64,000 bases of DNA from positions 1 through 64,000 of the forward strand of contig QCBJ01000002.1 in the NCBI GenBank assembly GCA_003281645.1, in the 5' to 3' direction. The stretch is from Prochlorococcus sp. AG-347-G20. GTDB taxonomy: Bacteria > Cyanobacteriota > Cyanobacteriia > PCC-6307 > Cyanobiaceae. Below are positions 39,463 through 60,206 of this stretch, piece after piece. The notes below the pieces were generated by a model. It was given only the letters and a program-made list of their open reading frames with translations, was not told the origin of the DNA and did not search any database. The position numbers and the translations under genes are program-made. Position 1 is the stretch's first letter; each line of letters starts with the position of its first letter.

Positions 39463-39930
39463 TTAATCTTTTAATGTACAAAGACTAATTTTTAGTACTT
39501 CATCAAAAGGGATTTTTTTAATCTTACCTTTTATGTTAATGGCTAAATAATCTTTAGACTTTTCATAAAGTAAACCATTCAGAAATTTTATTTTTGAATT
39601 CTTTTGGTTTAACTCAACATTAACTGGAAAACCTTTAAAAGTTTTGAAGTCTCTTTCTGAGGTTAGTTCATCACTGACCCCTTGACTACTAATTTCTAAC
39701 ACATATGAACAATTTAAAAGATTTGATTTTTCTATTTCGTCAGATGCTGGGGTATTAAATAGCGCACAATCATCTAAGGAAATGTCATCCCCATTAGTTT
39801 TTTTTATAGTTATTTCAATAACAATTGGATTTTGATTAGTTTTTATATTTAAACCGCAGATTTCTAAATTCCGCTCATTAGCAACTTTTTCTAATAAAGC
39901 TTCTAGTTTACTTTTGTTCTCTTTATTCAA
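39463..39930 (-). CDS. rimP: Ribosome maturation factor RimP
   Basis: RimP assists 30S subunit maturation. The 155-residue product has the family's two-domain layout: an alpha/beta N-domain with [19 protein letters not shown] and the [14 protein letters not shown] motif (the family usually has SSPG or SPGL; here SSQGVSDEL), then an Sm-like C-domain with [10 protein letters not shown] and [13 protein letters not shown]. Position as first gene of rimP-nusA-ylxR-infB confirms the identity. The promoter must lie in the 159-bp gap shared with the divergent protease gene. Confidence 0.93.
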   Translation of the reverse strand: MNKENKSKLEALLEKVANERNLEICGLNIKTNQNPIVIEITIKKTNGDDISLDDCALFNTPASDEIEKSNLLNCSYVLEISSQGVSDELTSERDFKTFKGFPVNVELNQKNSKIKFLNGLLYEKSKDYLAINIKGKIKKIPFDEVLKISLCTLKD

Positions 39931-40065
39931 ATTAATTTATAAATTTATTTTAAATTTATTTTCACACATTAAGAAGTTTTTTCTATAGAAAAATTTCAAA
40001 ATTTGCATTTTATGGATGTAAACAAAAAAACAACAATAATCTGTTTCTTCAATTAGATTTATTAA

Positions 40066-41220
<1,155 letters not shown>

Positions 41221-41267
41221 AGCACCCATTGAAATTTAATAATCTATAACTATAAGAGAAAAAGATT

Positions 41268-41981
41268 TTGGATTCACAAACTCAAATGAAACAAGTAGTT
41301 GCTGATGCAGCAATAAGGGAAGTAAAGAGTGGCATGATTCTTGGATTAGGTTCTGGATCTACAGCTGCATTAATGATAAAAAGCCTTGCGGATGAAATGC
41401 GTTCTGGGAAACTCCAAAATATAAGAGGTGTTGCAACTTCTTTTCAATCAGAAGTTTTAGCGCTTGAACTGAATATCCCGCTTATCGATTTAACTTCTGT
41501 ATCTCAAATTGACTTAGCTATTGATGGAGCCGATGAAGTTGATCCAGGATTTCAATTAATTAAAGGAGGAGGAGCATGCCATGTGAGAGAAAAGTTAGTA
41601 GCATCTAAATCTGATCAATTGCTGATTGTTGTTGATGAAACTAAACTTGTACAAAATTTAAATCTATCTTTCCCTTTACCAGTAGAAGTTCTTCCAAATG
41701 CTTGGAAGCAAGTTCAGGAAGTTATCTCAGAGATGAAAGGTAGTTCAACTTTAAGAATGGCTACTAAAAAAGCTGGCCCAGTTGTTACTGATCAAGGCAA
41801 CCTCATCCTAGATGTATTATTTGATAATGGCATTAATAATCCAAAAGACATTGAATTGACGATTAATAATATTCCAGGAGTATTAGAAAATGGATTATTT
41901 GTTGATCTTACTGACAAAGTATTAGTTGGTAAAATTGAAAACAACACTCCAGTGGTTTACTCACCCTCAAGAGCTAGCTAA
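41268..41981 (+). CDS. rpiA: Ribose-5-phosphate isomerase A
   Basis: Interconverts ribose 5-phosphate and ribulose 5-phosphate, needed for Calvin-cycle RuBP regeneration and the pentose phosphate pathway. The 237-residue product has [13 protein letters not shown] (about 25-37), [20 protein letters not shown] (about 84-103) with active-site Asp residues, and [11 protein letters not shown] (about 107). It starts with TTG (41268); the first residues MDSQTQMKQ contain an ATG seven codons in, which could be an alternative. Its stop overlaps the end of hisD by 4 bp on the opposite strand. Confidence 0.97.
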   Translation: MDSQTQMKQVVADAAIREVKSGMILGLGSGSTAALMIKSLADEMRSGKLQNIRGVATSFQSEVLALELNIPLIDLTSVSQIDLAIDGADEVDPGFQLIKGGGACHVREKLVASKSDQLLIVVDETKLVQNLNLSFPLPVEVLPNAWKQVQEVISEMKGSSTLRMATKKAGPVVTDQGNLILDVLFDNGINNPKDIELTINNIPGVLENGLFVDLTDKVLVGKIENNTPVVYSPSRAS

Positions 41982-43264
41982 TCTTCAAATCTTATTTGTA
42001 CTGAGTTAGCGTGGCTATATAAGCCCTCACTTTTAGCAAGATTAATAATATCAAGGCTATTAACTTTTAAACTTTCTTCATTAAATTCTATTATTGAAGT
42101 ATTTTTCATAAAAGTTTCAACTCCCAAAGAACCGCTAAATCTAGAATTTCCTGATGTAGGTAAAGTATGATTTGGTCCAGCAAGATAATCTCCAACAGCT
42201 TCTGGAGTCCATTTTCCTAAAAATATCGCTCCTGCATTCTCTATACCTGCAAGAATTTTTTTTGAATCTAAAGTAAGAATTTCTAGATGTTCAGGGGCAA
42301 AGTTATTGCTAAGTTCAACGCATGATTCATAATTCTCGCAAATCACAATTAACCCCCAATTTTTAATTGATTGCATACAAATTTCTTTTCTAGGATGATC
42401 ATCTATTTTTTTATAAAGTTCTTCTAAAACTTCTTTTGCCTGTTTCTTTGATGTAGTAAGAAGTATGGATGAAGCTAAAGGATCATGTTCTGCTTGCGCT
42501 AGTAGATCAGATGCTATATGAGTGCTCTGAGCTGTTTCATCTGCAATGATTAATATTTCACTTGGACCAGCTAATGAATCAATCCCTGTAGAGCCATAAA
42601 TGAGTTTTTTCGCAGTTGTAACATAAATATTCCCTGGACCTGAAATGACATCAACTTTATTGATTTGATTTGTGCCAAATGCTAAAGCACCAATTGCTTG
42701 AGCTCCTCCAATTCTAAATACTTTATTGATCCCTGATAAGTGAGCTGCAGCTAAGACAGTTTTGTTTATTTCCCCTTCTTTATTCCCAGGAGATACCATT
42801 ATAATTTCTTCTACTCCTGCTACTTTTGCAGGTATAGCATTCATCAATACTGTACTTGGATAAGCAGCTCTACCTCCAGGAATATAAATACCTGCATTTT
42901 TAACTGGTCTCCATCTTCTTTGTACAATATCACCATATTCACCTTTTATAGTGAAAGATTGAGGAATTTCTTTTTCATGAAATTTTTGAATTCTTTCATG
43001 AGCTACCAAAAGTGAGTGCTTCAAATTGTTATCAATTTCATCCCATGCATTTTTTATTTGATCCGTACTTACTTGCATAGGGTCAGGGTCGAAACCGTCA
43101 AATTTTTTTGTATATTTTTCTACTGCTATATCTCCAGAAATTTTTACCTCTTGAATAATTTCTTCAACAATTCTATTTATCTTATTATTGTTTTCTGAAT
43201 TAGTTCGAGTAGAAATCCTTTTTAATTCTTCAATAGCTTCTTTTTTATTATTTATGATCTTCAT
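41978..43264 (-). CDS. hisD: Histidinol dehydrogenase
   Basis: Catalyses the last two steps of histidine synthesis, histidinol to histidine, with zinc and NAD. The 428-residue product has the signature region [34 protein letters not shown] (about 258-277), the catalytic FAPEHLEI (about 325) and AGPNHTLPT with zinc-ligand residues near the C-terminus. It stands alone rather than in a his operon. It converges on rpiA and diverges from rpsT across a 120-bp gap. Confidence 0.97.
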   Translation of the reverse strand: MKIINNKKEAIEELKRISTRTNSENNNKINRIVEEIIQEVKISGDIAVEKYTKKFDGFDPDPMQVSTDQIKNAWDEIDNNLKHSLLVAHERIQKFHEKEIPQSFTIKGEYGDIVQRRWRPVKNAGIYIPGGRAAYPSTVLMNAIPAKVAGVEEIIMVSPGNKEGEINKTVLAAAHLSGINKVFRIGGAQAIGALAFGTNQINKVDVISGPGNIYVTTAKKLIYGSTGIDSLAGPSEILIIADETAQSTHIASDLLAQAEHDPLASSILLTTSKKQAKEVLEELYKKIDDHPRKEICMQSIKNWGLIVICENYESCVELSNNFAPEHLEILTLDSKKILAGIENAGAIFLGKWTPEAVGDYLAGPNHTLPTSGNSRFSGSLGVETFMKNTSIIEFNEESLKVNSLDIINLAKSEGLYSHANSVQIRFED

Positions 43265-43352
43265 TTGCTTAATTTTTTCAAGTAGAAAGGCTCAAAACCC
43301 AATTTAATAACTTCTAAATTATATATGATTGATTAGTAGTCGATTTATTTGT

Positions 43353-43358
43353 TATGAT
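43353..43358 (+). promoter_or_regulatory. Probable -10 element of rpsT
   Basis: TATGAT lies 26 nt before the rpsT GTG start within the 11-mer GTTATGATAGT shared with the rpsL upstream region. TTGATT ends 18 nt upstream and could be a -35 element. Confidence 0.5.
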
Positions 43359-43384
43359 AGTAATCTTCTATTTATGCACCCTCT

Positions 43385-43678
43385 GTGGCCAACAACAAAT
43401 CAGCAAAAAAGAGAATTCAAATTGCAGAAAGAAATCGTTTAATAAATAAGTCATATAAATCTACTGTTAGGACTTTAACCAAAAAAACCTTAGAAAATTG
43501 CGAAAAATATAAAAAAAACCCTAATGAGGATAATAAAAATTTAGTGAAAACAAGTCTTAATAAAGCTTTTAGCTTAATTGATAAAGCAGTTAAAAAAAAT
43601 GTTCTTCACAAGAACAACGGTGCTAATAAAAAATCGAAAATCAATAATTTTGTAAAAACTATTCTTACCACTAAGTAA
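43385..43678 (+). CDS. rpsT: 30S ribosomal protein S20
   Basis: S20 is a primary binder of 16S rRNA. The 97-residue, very lysine-rich helical protein starts ANNKSAKKRIQIAERN and has the conserved INKSYKSTVRTLTKK and LNKAFSLIDKAVKKNVLHKNN, with the family's final short helix. The start is GTG (43385) just after a promoter-like TATGAT. tatD follows 17 bp later, so both are probably transcribed together. Confidence 0.97.
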   Translation: MANNKSAKKRIQIAERNRLINKSYKSTVRTLTKKTLENCEKYKKNPNEDNKNLVKTSLNKAFSLIDKAVKKNVLHKNNGANKKSKINNFVKTILTTK

Positions 43679-43695
43679 AAAGACAGATTATAATT

Positions 43696-44505
43696 ATGAG
43701 CGATATAGAACTCATAGACTCGCACTGTCATTTAATATTTGAAAATTTTGAGAAAGATCTTGAAGATGTTGTTTTAAGATTACGTTCCAGAAGTGTAAAA
43801 AAATTAGTTCATGCTTGTTGTGAATTAACAGAAATTCCAAAGTTGAAAAAAATATCCCATGAATTTAATGAAATTTACTATTCAGTTGGTTTGCATCCGC
43901 TAGAAGCAAAAAAATGGGAACAAAGTTCAAAATCTCTTCTAAGAAAATCAGCTCTAGAAGATAGGCGAGTTGTAGCTATTGGGGAATTAGGATTGGATTT
44001 TTTTAAAAATGACAATAAAACTCAGCAGATTGAAGCACTTATTCCGCAAATGGAGTTAGCTTATGAACTTCAATTGCCAGTAATTATTCATTGTAGAGAT
44101 GCTGCAAATGAAATGATTGAGATATGTAGTGATCTCTCTAAAAAAGGAAAATGTCCTGATGGTGTGCTTCATTGTTGGACAGGAACACCAAAAGAAATGA
44201 AGCATTTCTTGAACCTTGGATTTTACATTAGTTTTAGTGGTATTGTCACTTTCCCAAAAGCATATGAAATTCATGAGTGTGCCAAAATAGTCCCAAATGA
44301 TAAATACTTGATTGAAACTGACTCACCATTTTTAGCTCCTGTCCCTCATAGGGGTAAAAGAAATGAACCTGCGTTTGTTGAAAATGTTGCCAAATTTATG
44401 GCAGATTTAAGATCTACTGAATTAAGCACAATTGCTAGAGAGTCATATAAGAATGCTGAAGATTTGTTTAAATTTGACTTGTTAAGTAGACGTAGAAGCT
44501 GTTAG
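43696..44505 (+). CDS. TatD-family metal-dependent hydrolase
   Basis: A TIM-barrel metal hydrolase related to the TatD 3'-5' exonuclease and D-aminoacyl-tRNA-associated hydrolases. The 269-residue product has the metal-binding DSHCHLIF at the start, VGLHPLEA (about 60), GELGLDFF (about 97), PVIIHCRDA (about 130), VLHCWTG (about 157) and IETDSPFLAP (about 205). All metal ligands appear present. It is placed between rpsT and the rpoB operon, a conserved order in this group. The physiological substrate is not deducible. Confidence 0.93.
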   Translation: MSDIELIDSHCHLIFENFEKDLEDVVLRLRSRSVKKLVHACCELTEIPKLKKISHEFNEIYYSVGLHPLEAKKWEQSSKSLLRKSALEDRRVVAIGELGLDFFKNDNKTQQIEALIPQMELAYELQLPVIIHCRDAANEMIEICSDLSKKGKCPDGVLHCWTGTPKEMKHFLNLGFYISFSGIVTFPKAYEIHECAKIVPNDKYLIETDSPFLAPVPHRGKRNEPAFVENVAKFMADLRSTELSTIARESYKNAEDLFKFDLLSRRRSC

Positions 44506-44725
44506 GATTAGGAATTACTGGAAATTTTTCTTAATTTTTTGACTTTAACAAACAAAGTTATCATTTATCAGCATTAAACAAAATTTAATTCTTTTTTATT
44601 AGATTGTTTTTTTTGTTGAAATCGAGATTTAATTGTTGATCTCATTTTAAGTGAAATGTTAAAGAACTAATTATTGAGTAGATTAAAAGTAAATAGTAAA
44701 TCTCACAAAATCGCAGGTTTCTTGG
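44506..44725 (+). promoter_or_regulatory. rpoB upstream region (220 bp)
   Basis: An A+T-rich gap between tatD and rpoB with no ORF. It must contain the promoter of the rpoBC1C2 operon. I see no clear terminator for tatD, no strong hairpin and no obvious Shine-Dalgarno sequence before the rpoB ATG (the preceding bases are GGTTTCTTGG). Individual elements cannot be assigned. Confidence 0.4.
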
Positions 44726-54098
<9,373 letters not shown>

Positions 54099-54150
54099 AT
54101 ATTATCCATTATTATTTTTAGTGATTAGAATAGAATTTTTAAATTTATAA

Positions 54151-54306
<156 letters not shown>

Positions 54307-54323
54307 AAATAGCTTTTAGATAA

Positions 54324-55382
<1,059 letters not shown>

Positions 55383-55430
55383 TATTATCTAATAAAAATT
55401 TTTTAAAAGTCTATTGAACAGGTTATTATT

Positions 55431-55577
55431 GTGTTAATTATTCTTAAATCTTTGGGTTTTATTAAGACAAAAATTTTACCTTTCGCTATCGTCTCACTCT
55501 TTGGGATTGCCTTCTTTGCGGTTAGTGCAAGAATTTGGTTGCCAGGAGATATGATGTCTCCTGCCCCCATAAATTAA
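55431..55577 (+). CDS. Small one-helix membrane protein, function unknown
   Basis: A 48-residue product from GTG 55431: a short basic N-terminus (LKSLGFIKTKI), one hydrophobic helix (about residues 15-33) and a C-terminal tail RIWLPGDMMSPAPIN rich in Pro and Met. The tail pattern is recalled from marine picocyanobacteria, but no function is known to me. It lies between rlmN and the HEAT-repeat gene on the same strand, 18 bp before the latter. An upstream ATG is not available. Size and topology are like small photosystem or cytochrome b6f subunits, but no family motif supports that. Confidence 0.6.
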   Translation: MLIILKSLGFIKTKILPFAIVSLFGIAFFAVSARIWLPGDMMSPAPIN

Positions 55578-55595
55578 TATTTTTAGTTTTTCAAA

Positions 55596-56363
55596 ATGAC
55601 AAAAAATAAGGATCCTAATAAAGAAAGCTTAGTTGATATCGCTGTTGATCCAGATGTTTTGGCGAGAGAATTGGCCTTGGAAATTGAAATAGATCCTTTA
55701 GAACAAATTGATGAAGATTCTTTTTCAAAAGGTTTAAACATAACTCAGGAGTGTAATGAAGCATTAAAAATGCTAAAAGGTAACAGAGAAGAAAGAATAC
55801 AGGGATTAAGAATATTTTGTGAATATAGAGATTCAAGATCTTTCCCCCTTTTGTTACCATTACTTGATCAACCTTGTCCTGTTGAAAGAATGAGTGTTGT
55901 ATATGCTTTGGGTCGTAATCCATGTCCCAGCGCGGTCGAGAAACTTGTTAGTCTCTTGGAGACTGATGATAATGCTTATGTCAGAAGAGCGACAGCATGG
56001 AGCTTAGCTAATTATGATAATCAAATTGTTTTGGAGCCATTAATAAATGCTTTGAAGAACGATGTAGCTTCAGTAAGGTTATGGTCATCTAGTTCTCTAG
56101 CCGAAATCGGAAATGTTTCGTTGAAAAATGCTCAATTGGCAGCAGAACAACTTTTAGTAAGTTTAAAAATAGATAATGAACCTGGTGTAAGAAGTAATTG
56201 CATATGGTCATTGTGTAGATTGTACGAAAAATTAAATAATACATTTCAAGAAAGTTTCGTTGATGAATGTACCAAGATAGCTCTTTTCGATAAAGAACCC
56301 TCCGTTATGGAAGAAGCAAAAACTGCCTTGGATTCAATGGGGATGCAAGGTTTTTATAATTAA
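55596..56363 (+). CDS. HEAT-repeat protein (PBS-lyase-like repeats)
   Basis: A 255-residue soluble protein. After an acidic N-terminal stretch (to about 50) it consists of HEAT/PBS-lyase-type helical repeats: EERIQGLRIFCEYRDSRSFP, PVERMSVVYALGRNP, AYVRRATAWSLANYDN, ASVRLWSSSSLAEIGN and PGVRSNCIWSLCRLYE. Such repeats occur in bilin lyases of the CpcE/CpeY type and in IaiH, an IscA-binding protein. High-light Prochlorococcus lacks phycobilisomes and a downstream neighbour is a ferredoxin, so a role outside pigment attachment is likelier. Which one cannot be decided from sequence alone. Confidence 0.8.
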   Translation: MTKNKDPNKESLVDIAVDPDVLARELALEIEIDPLEQIDEDSFSKGLNITQECNEALKMLKGNREERIQGLRIFCEYRDSRSFPLLLPLLDQPCPVERMSVVYALGRNPCPSAVEKLVSLLETDDNAYVRRATAWSLANYDNQIVLEPLINALKNDVASVRLWSSSSLAEIGNVSLKNAQLAAEQLLVSLKIDNEPGVRSNCIWSLCRLYEKLNNTFQESFVDECTKIALFDKEPSVMEEAKTALDSMGMQGFYN

Positions 56364-56511
56364 ATAATTTAATTTTTTACAACAGAAGCTATCCAATAAA
56401 TTAAATTATCAGATATTCAATATAAAAATTAAAATTAATTAACTTGTACCAACTGAAACAAAAAAATTTCGTTATTCTATATAAAGTAAAAGTACTCAGT
56501 ACTTGAATTTA

Positions 56512-56727
56512 ATGCCTCAAAAAACATTGAGATTCAAAATTCATCAAGACGGAAGAGTTGAAGAGACAGTAGAAGGTTTTACTGGTAGTTCTTGCAATGA
56601 TGCCACAAGAAATCTTGAAAACGCTCTTGGTAAAGTAACAGTTAAAAATAAAACTTCTGATGCTTTCATCTCTAATCAAAATGAAAAATTAAAACAATTC
56701 AACCACGAATCTAATGTCACACTTTAG
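56512..56727 (+). CDS. DUF2997 family protein
   Basis: A 71-residue protein with a beta-hairpin start typical of DUF2997: KTLRFKIHQDGRVEETVEGF, then GSSCNDATRNLENALGKV. The function is unknown. ATG 56512 is preferred over TTG 56503 because the conserved region begins at MPQKTLRF. It overlaps the following DUF1257 gene by 14 bp in another frame, so the two are coupled. The DUF2997-DUF1257-ferredoxin order is recurrent in cyanobacteria. Confidence 0.8.
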   Translation: MPQKTLRFKIHQDGRVEETVEGFTGSSCNDATRNLENALGKVTVKNKTSDAFISNQNEKLKQFNHESNVTL

Positions 56728-57106
56728 TACGATTAAAACTCAGCTTAAAGATGCAGAGCCATTAATTAAAGCTTTAAAGAATCTAGGTTATTTAATTAAC
56801 CAAGAGGAAAAGTTTGTTAAAGGTTACAAAGGTAAGTTTACAGCTGTAGATATAAGCATGAATTTACCAGGGGATACTAAAGTTGGATTTAAATGGGACA
56901 ATAATTCAAATACATATGAATTAGTTACTGATTTAGATCTTTGGAAATTTGAGCTCCCAGTAGAAAGATTTATCTCTAAAGTTACTCAAATGTATGCCTA
57001 TGAAACAATTATTTCAAAAACAAAAGAGGATGGTTATCAAATAGTAGAACAAAAAAACCAAAATGATGGTTCTATTGAATTGGTTTTAACCAAGTGGGAT
57101 AATTAA
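56714..57106 (+). CDS. ycf35: DUF1257 family protein (Ycf35-like)
   Basis: A 130-residue soluble protein of the DUF1257/Ycf35 family, present in cyanobacteria and red-algal plastids. Motifs are HFSTIKTQLKDAEPLIKALK at the start, KGYKGKFTAVDISMNLP (about 48), GFKWDNNSNTYELVTDLDLW (about 74), and a C-terminal YAYETIISKTKEDGYQIVEQ. The biochemical role is unknown. The genes before and after overlap or nearly touch (14-bp overlap; 9-bp gap to ferredoxin), implying a shared function in an iron-sulfur or redox context. Confidence 0.82.
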   Translation: MSHFSTIKTQLKDAEPLIKALKNLGYLINQEEKFVKGYKGKFTAVDISMNLPGDTKVGFKWDNNSNTYELVTDLDLWKFELPVERFISKVTQMYAYETIISKTKEDGYQIVEQKNQNDGSIELVLTKWDN

Positions 57107-57115
57107 TCACATATT

Positions 57116-57475
57116 ATGGATTTAACAGATCCATTTGATAATTTTGAAGAGAATATTGAAATTACAGGCTGGGAGCCTGTACTTGGTGGCCAATTAGCAG
57201 AAAAAGCCGTTTGGGTTGACGAGGCTAAATGCATTGGTTGCCAGTATTGTGTACACGTAGCTTCGAACACTTTCATGGTTGATGAATTTCATGGTAGAAG
57301 TAGAGCTATGAGACAAGATGGAGATAGTTCTGATGTTATACAAGAAGCGATAGATACGTGTCCTGTAGATTGTATTCACTGGGTGAATTTTGAAGAATTG
57401 GATGATCTAGAGAATAGTCTCGATAGAGATATGTTTCAATCATTTGGAAAACCACCAAGAATGAATAAACATTAA
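57116..57475 (+). CDS. 4Fe-4S ferredoxin (cyanobacterial, Ycf35-linked)
   Basis: A 119-residue protein with one bacterial-type [4Fe-4S] site: CIGCQYC (CxxCxxC, residues about 39-45) and the fourth ligand in DTCPVDCIHW (about 81-90). The extra cysteine CxxC there cannot form a second cluster on its own. The N-terminal acidic extension and C-terminal ELDDLENSLDRDMFQSFG are family-specific, similar to DnaJ-ferredoxin proteins without the J domain. It should carry low-potential electrons to an unknown partner. It is third in the DUF2997-DUF1257-ferredoxin set. Confidence 0.9.
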   Translation: MDLTDPFDNFEENIEITGWEPVLGGQLAEKAVWVDEAKCIGCQYCVHVASNTFMVDEFHGRSRAMRQDGDSSDVIQEAIDTCPVDCIHWVNFEELDDLENSLDRDMFQSFGKPPRMNKH

Positions 57476-57484
57476 TTTCAAAAG

Positions 57485-58678
57485 ATGCAATATCGGAGAT
57501 TTGGTCGAACCAATCTAAAGATCCCTATTTTATCTCTAGGTGGTATGAGATTTCAAAAAAGTTGGGAACAATTAGATTTTTCTGAGATTTCAAATGATGA
57601 ACAAAATAAAGTAGAAAATATTTTAAATCTAGCCAACAAATATGGCTTAAGTCATGTAGAAACTGCTAAATATTATGGGACTTCTGAGGTGCAATTAGGA
57701 ATGGGTTTTAAAAATTTAAAAAAAATCCCAAACATTATTCAAACTAAGATCCCTCCAGATAGTGATCCAGAAATTTTTAAGAGAGATGTTATGACAAGTA
57801 TTGAAAAATTAAAAGTTAAAAGAATTGATTTGCTAGCAATACATGGCATTAATACAGATGAACATTTACATCATGCTATTAAAGATGGTGGCTGTATTGA
57901 CATTTTAAGAAATTTGCAAAAAGAAAATTTAATTGGCTCTATTGGATTTTCAACTCATGGAAAATCTTCACTCATCGAGAAGGCTATATCAACAAACTTT
58001 TTTGATTATGTAAATTTGCACTGGTATTTCATCAATCAAGAAAATACAAAGGTTATAAATTTGGCAAAAAAGTACGATCTTGGGGTTTTTATAATAAGTC
58101 CTACTGATAAAGGAGGACATCTTCATACTCCCTCCAAAAAAATGTTGGAACTTTGTAAGCCACTTCATCCTATAGTTTTTAACGATCTTTTTTGCTTAAG
58201 AAATCAAAATGTCCATACTCTTAGTGTGGGGATTGCAAAAGAGGCGGATTTTGATTTGCATTTAGAAGCTGTCTCTTTGTTATCAGACTCTGAGAAGTAC
58301 GTTCCAAAGATAATAAACAGATTAAGGCAGGAATCAATTAATTCTTTGGGTTTAGAGTGGCATCAAAATTGGAATAGAAATTTGCCTAGTTGGGAACATA
58401 CGCCAGGAAATATTAATATTCCCGTTCTGCTTTGGCTTTCAAATTTAATTGATTGGTTGGATATGGAAGGGTTTGTAAAAGCTAGATATCAATTGCTTGG
58501 TAATGGAAGTCACTGGTTCCCAGGAAATAACTCTAATTTAATAGATACGGATGTTTCTGAAGTGCAATTATTGAATGTATTAGAAGGTCATATAAATCCA
58601 AAAAAAGTTATAAGAAAATTGAGAACTTTAAAAGAAAAGTTTGGGGATAAGGTTGCTAAAAGATTATCAAAAAAATAA
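57485..58678 (+). CDS. Aldo/keto reductase family protein
   Basis: A 397-residue protein whose first 280 residues form the aldo/keto reductase barrel: RFGRTNLKIPILSLGGMRF at the start, SHVETAKYYGTSEVQLG (about 59-75) with the Tyr of the active site, IDLLAIHGIN (about 118) and SIGFSTHG (about 157). Relatives with a C-terminal extension like this usually have a 4Fe-4S CxxCxxC; here I see no such cluster in the C-terminal 120 residues. It follows the ferredoxin gene by 9 bp. The substrate is unknown. It converges on rsmG with a 2-bp gap. Confidence 0.85.
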   Translation: MQYRRFGRTNLKIPILSLGGMRFQKSWEQLDFSEISNDEQNKVENILNLANKYGLSHVETAKYYGTSEVQLGMGFKNLKKIPNIIQTKIPPDSDPEIFKRDVMTSIEKLKVKRIDLLAIHGINTDEHLHHAIKDGGCIDILRNLQKENLIGSIGFSTHGKSSLIEKAISTNFFDYVNLHWYFINQENTKVINLAKKYDLGVFIISPTDKGGHLHTPSKKMLELCKPLHPIVFNDLFCLRNQNVHTLSVGIAKEADFDLHLEAVSLLSDSEKYVPKIINRLRQESINSLGLEWHQNWNRNLPSWEHTPGNINIPVLLWLSNLIDWLDMEGFVKARYQLLGNGSHWFPGNNSNLIDTDVSEVQLLNVLEGHINPKKVIRKLRTLKEKFGDKVAKRLSKK

Positions 58679-58680
58679 TT

Positions 58681-59394
58681 TCATAATGGATCTTTCTGAG
58701 GTTTGCCAACTTTTCGTGGGTAGATTTTAGGACAAATATTTTTTGGTTGAATAAGAATAATATTTCGGGTACCTTTACTTCTTGGTAACAAAATCTTCTT
58801 TTTCTCTTTAAATTTTCCTTCTAATATTTCTAAAGATTTTTCTAGATTTTTACTTTCTTCATCATTCCATTTCCCACAATATAAGACTCCCAATCCTTCT
58901 TTTTTTAGCATTGGTAGAATATATTCTGAAACTGTTGAAGGATTACTTACCGCTCTAGTGGTAGCTATATTGAAACTATTTCTCATTGAAGATTGATGAG
59001 CTAAGTTTTCAATACGATCATTGATTACATGAATATTGTTTTTGAGATTGATCTCTTTGATTAAAATTTTTAGTGCATCTGTTTTCTTTTTTGATGAATC
59101 AATAAGGTATATATCTGAATTAGGATGAATTATGGCATAAGCTAAACCTGGGAAGCCACAGCCTGATCCAATATCTAAAAATTTTTTATTATTAAAATTA
59201 ATATTCGGGAAAGCTTTAAATGGCCAAATGCTGTCGAAAACTTGAGATATCCAATAATCATTACCATCAATTAATCTAGTAAGATTGGTTTTATTATTTA
59301 ATTCTTTAATTTTAATTTGTAACTCTTGAAAAATATTTATTTCTTCTTCATTTATTAAGGAAAAAATTTCTTCGGGAATGTTTTGTTTTTTCAT
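58681..59394 (-). CDS. rsmG: 16S rRNA (G527-N7) methyltransferase RsmG
   Basis: Also called GidB; it methylates N7 of G527 near the decoding centre. The 237-residue product has NLTRLIDGNDYWISQVFDS (about 36), the SAM motif FLDIGSGCGFPGLA (about 68-81), YLIDSSKKKTDALK (about 95) and TTRAVSNPSTVSEY (about 145). The C-terminal KSKGTRNIILIQP-type strand is as in the family. It is a single gene, divergent from the J-domain gene (89 bp). Confidence 0.95.
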   Translation of the reverse strand: MKKQNIPEEIFSLINEEEINIFQELQIKIKELNNKTNLTRLIDGNDYWISQVFDSIWPFKAFPNINFNNKKFLDIGSGCGFPGLAYAIIHPNSDIYLIDSSKKKTDALKILIKEINLKNNIHVINDRIENLAHQSSMRNSFNIATTRAVSNPSTVSEYILPMLKKEGLGVLYCGKWNDEESKNLEKSLEILEGKFKEKKKILLPRSKGTRNIILIQPKNICPKIYPRKVGKPQKDPL

Positions 59395-59483
59395 TTCATT
59401 AAAAATATAAATTTTTACCTTTCATTAAATACATTCTATTAAGTAAAAATTTATTAGAATTACAATATTAATAAACAATTATT

Positions 59484-59924
59484 TTGAAAGGAGAAATTTC
59501 TTATTACAAAATTTTAGGTGTAGATGAAAATGCCTCAAATCATGAATTAAGAAAGGCATTTTGCAAACTTTCCATCGAGCTGCATCCTGATACAACTTCT
59601 TTAGAAATAGACGACGCTAAAAGTAAATTTCAAAAAGTTTTGGAAGCTTATGAAAATTTGAATAATAGTAATTTGAGGAAAATATATGATGAAAAACTAA
59701 AGAAAAAAACTAGAAGTAAAAATAATACTAACGTTTTAAATAATTTAATAGTCGATTCTAATAATCAAAACTTAGTAGGAAATAGAAGACCTTTTTCGAA
59801 TGGAGAATTGTTTTCGTTGTTTCTTTTAATTATCATCATTTCTATAAGTTTAATTTGTTCAATTTTTATTGCTTCTTTTACTGGAAAAGAATTAGAGACA
59901 ATACCGCTTTGGCTAATTAAATAA
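59484..59924 (+). CDS. Membrane-anchored J-domain (DnaJ-like) protein
   Basis: A 146-residue protein: residues 4-68 are a J domain (YYKILGVDENASNHELRKAF) with the HPD tripeptide in IELHPDTTS (about 32-34), needed to stimulate DnaK ATPase. There is no Gly/Phe or zinc region. A basic linker follows, then one membrane helix (about 113-135). It likely recruits Hsp70 to a membrane. It starts with TTG (59484) preceded by A+T-rich sequence. A DUF3143 gene follows after 16 bp on the same strand, a recurrent pairing in cyanobacteria. Confidence 0.9.
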   Translation: MKGEISYYKILGVDENASNHELRKAFCKLSIELHPDTTSLEIDDAKSKFQKVLEAYENLNNSNLRKIYDEKLKKKTRSKNNTNVLNNLIVDSNNQNLVGNRRPFSNGELFSLFLLIIIISISLICSIFIASFTGKELETIPLWLIK

Positions 59925-59940
59925 TTTTTTTAAAAAGTCT

Positions 59941-60198
59941 GTGAATCCATCTAAAAAACCTATCAATCAAAATTCACTGCAATCATTGGAATTGTGGTTA
60001 ACTGATTTAGGTGCTGTGAAGGATATTAATAATCCATCTAAATGGTATCTGTTACTTTCAAATTGGAATGCAACTATTATTTTTGAACAAGAAGATTTAA
60101 GTGTTATCTGGGAAAGTGAAGGACAAGAAACTAAAAGATTATTTTCCTATTGCATTAATAGAGAAGATGTAGAAAATGCAATACTGCAAGGACCTTAA
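59941..60198 (+). CDS. DUF3143 family protein
   Basis: An 85-residue soluble protein conserved in cyanobacteria: SLQSLELWLTDLGA near the start, WYLLLSNWNATIIFEQEDLS in the middle and WESEGQETKRLFSYCINRED toward the end. It starts with GTG (59941). The function is unknown. It probably shares a transcript with the preceding J-domain gene. Its stop lies 8 bp from the end of bioA on the other strand. Confidence 0.8.
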   Translation: MNPSKKPINQNSLQSLELWLTDLGAVKDINNPSKWYLLLSNWNATIIFEQEDLSVIWESEGQETKRLFSYCINREDVENAILQGP

Positions 60199-60206
60199 AT
60201 TTCTAT

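Noticed and set aside
55596..56363. Phycobilin lyase
   Set aside because: Repeats resemble PBS lyase type, but no phycobiliprotein gene is near and high-light Prochlorococcus lacks phycobilisomes; the repeats alone do not define the activity.
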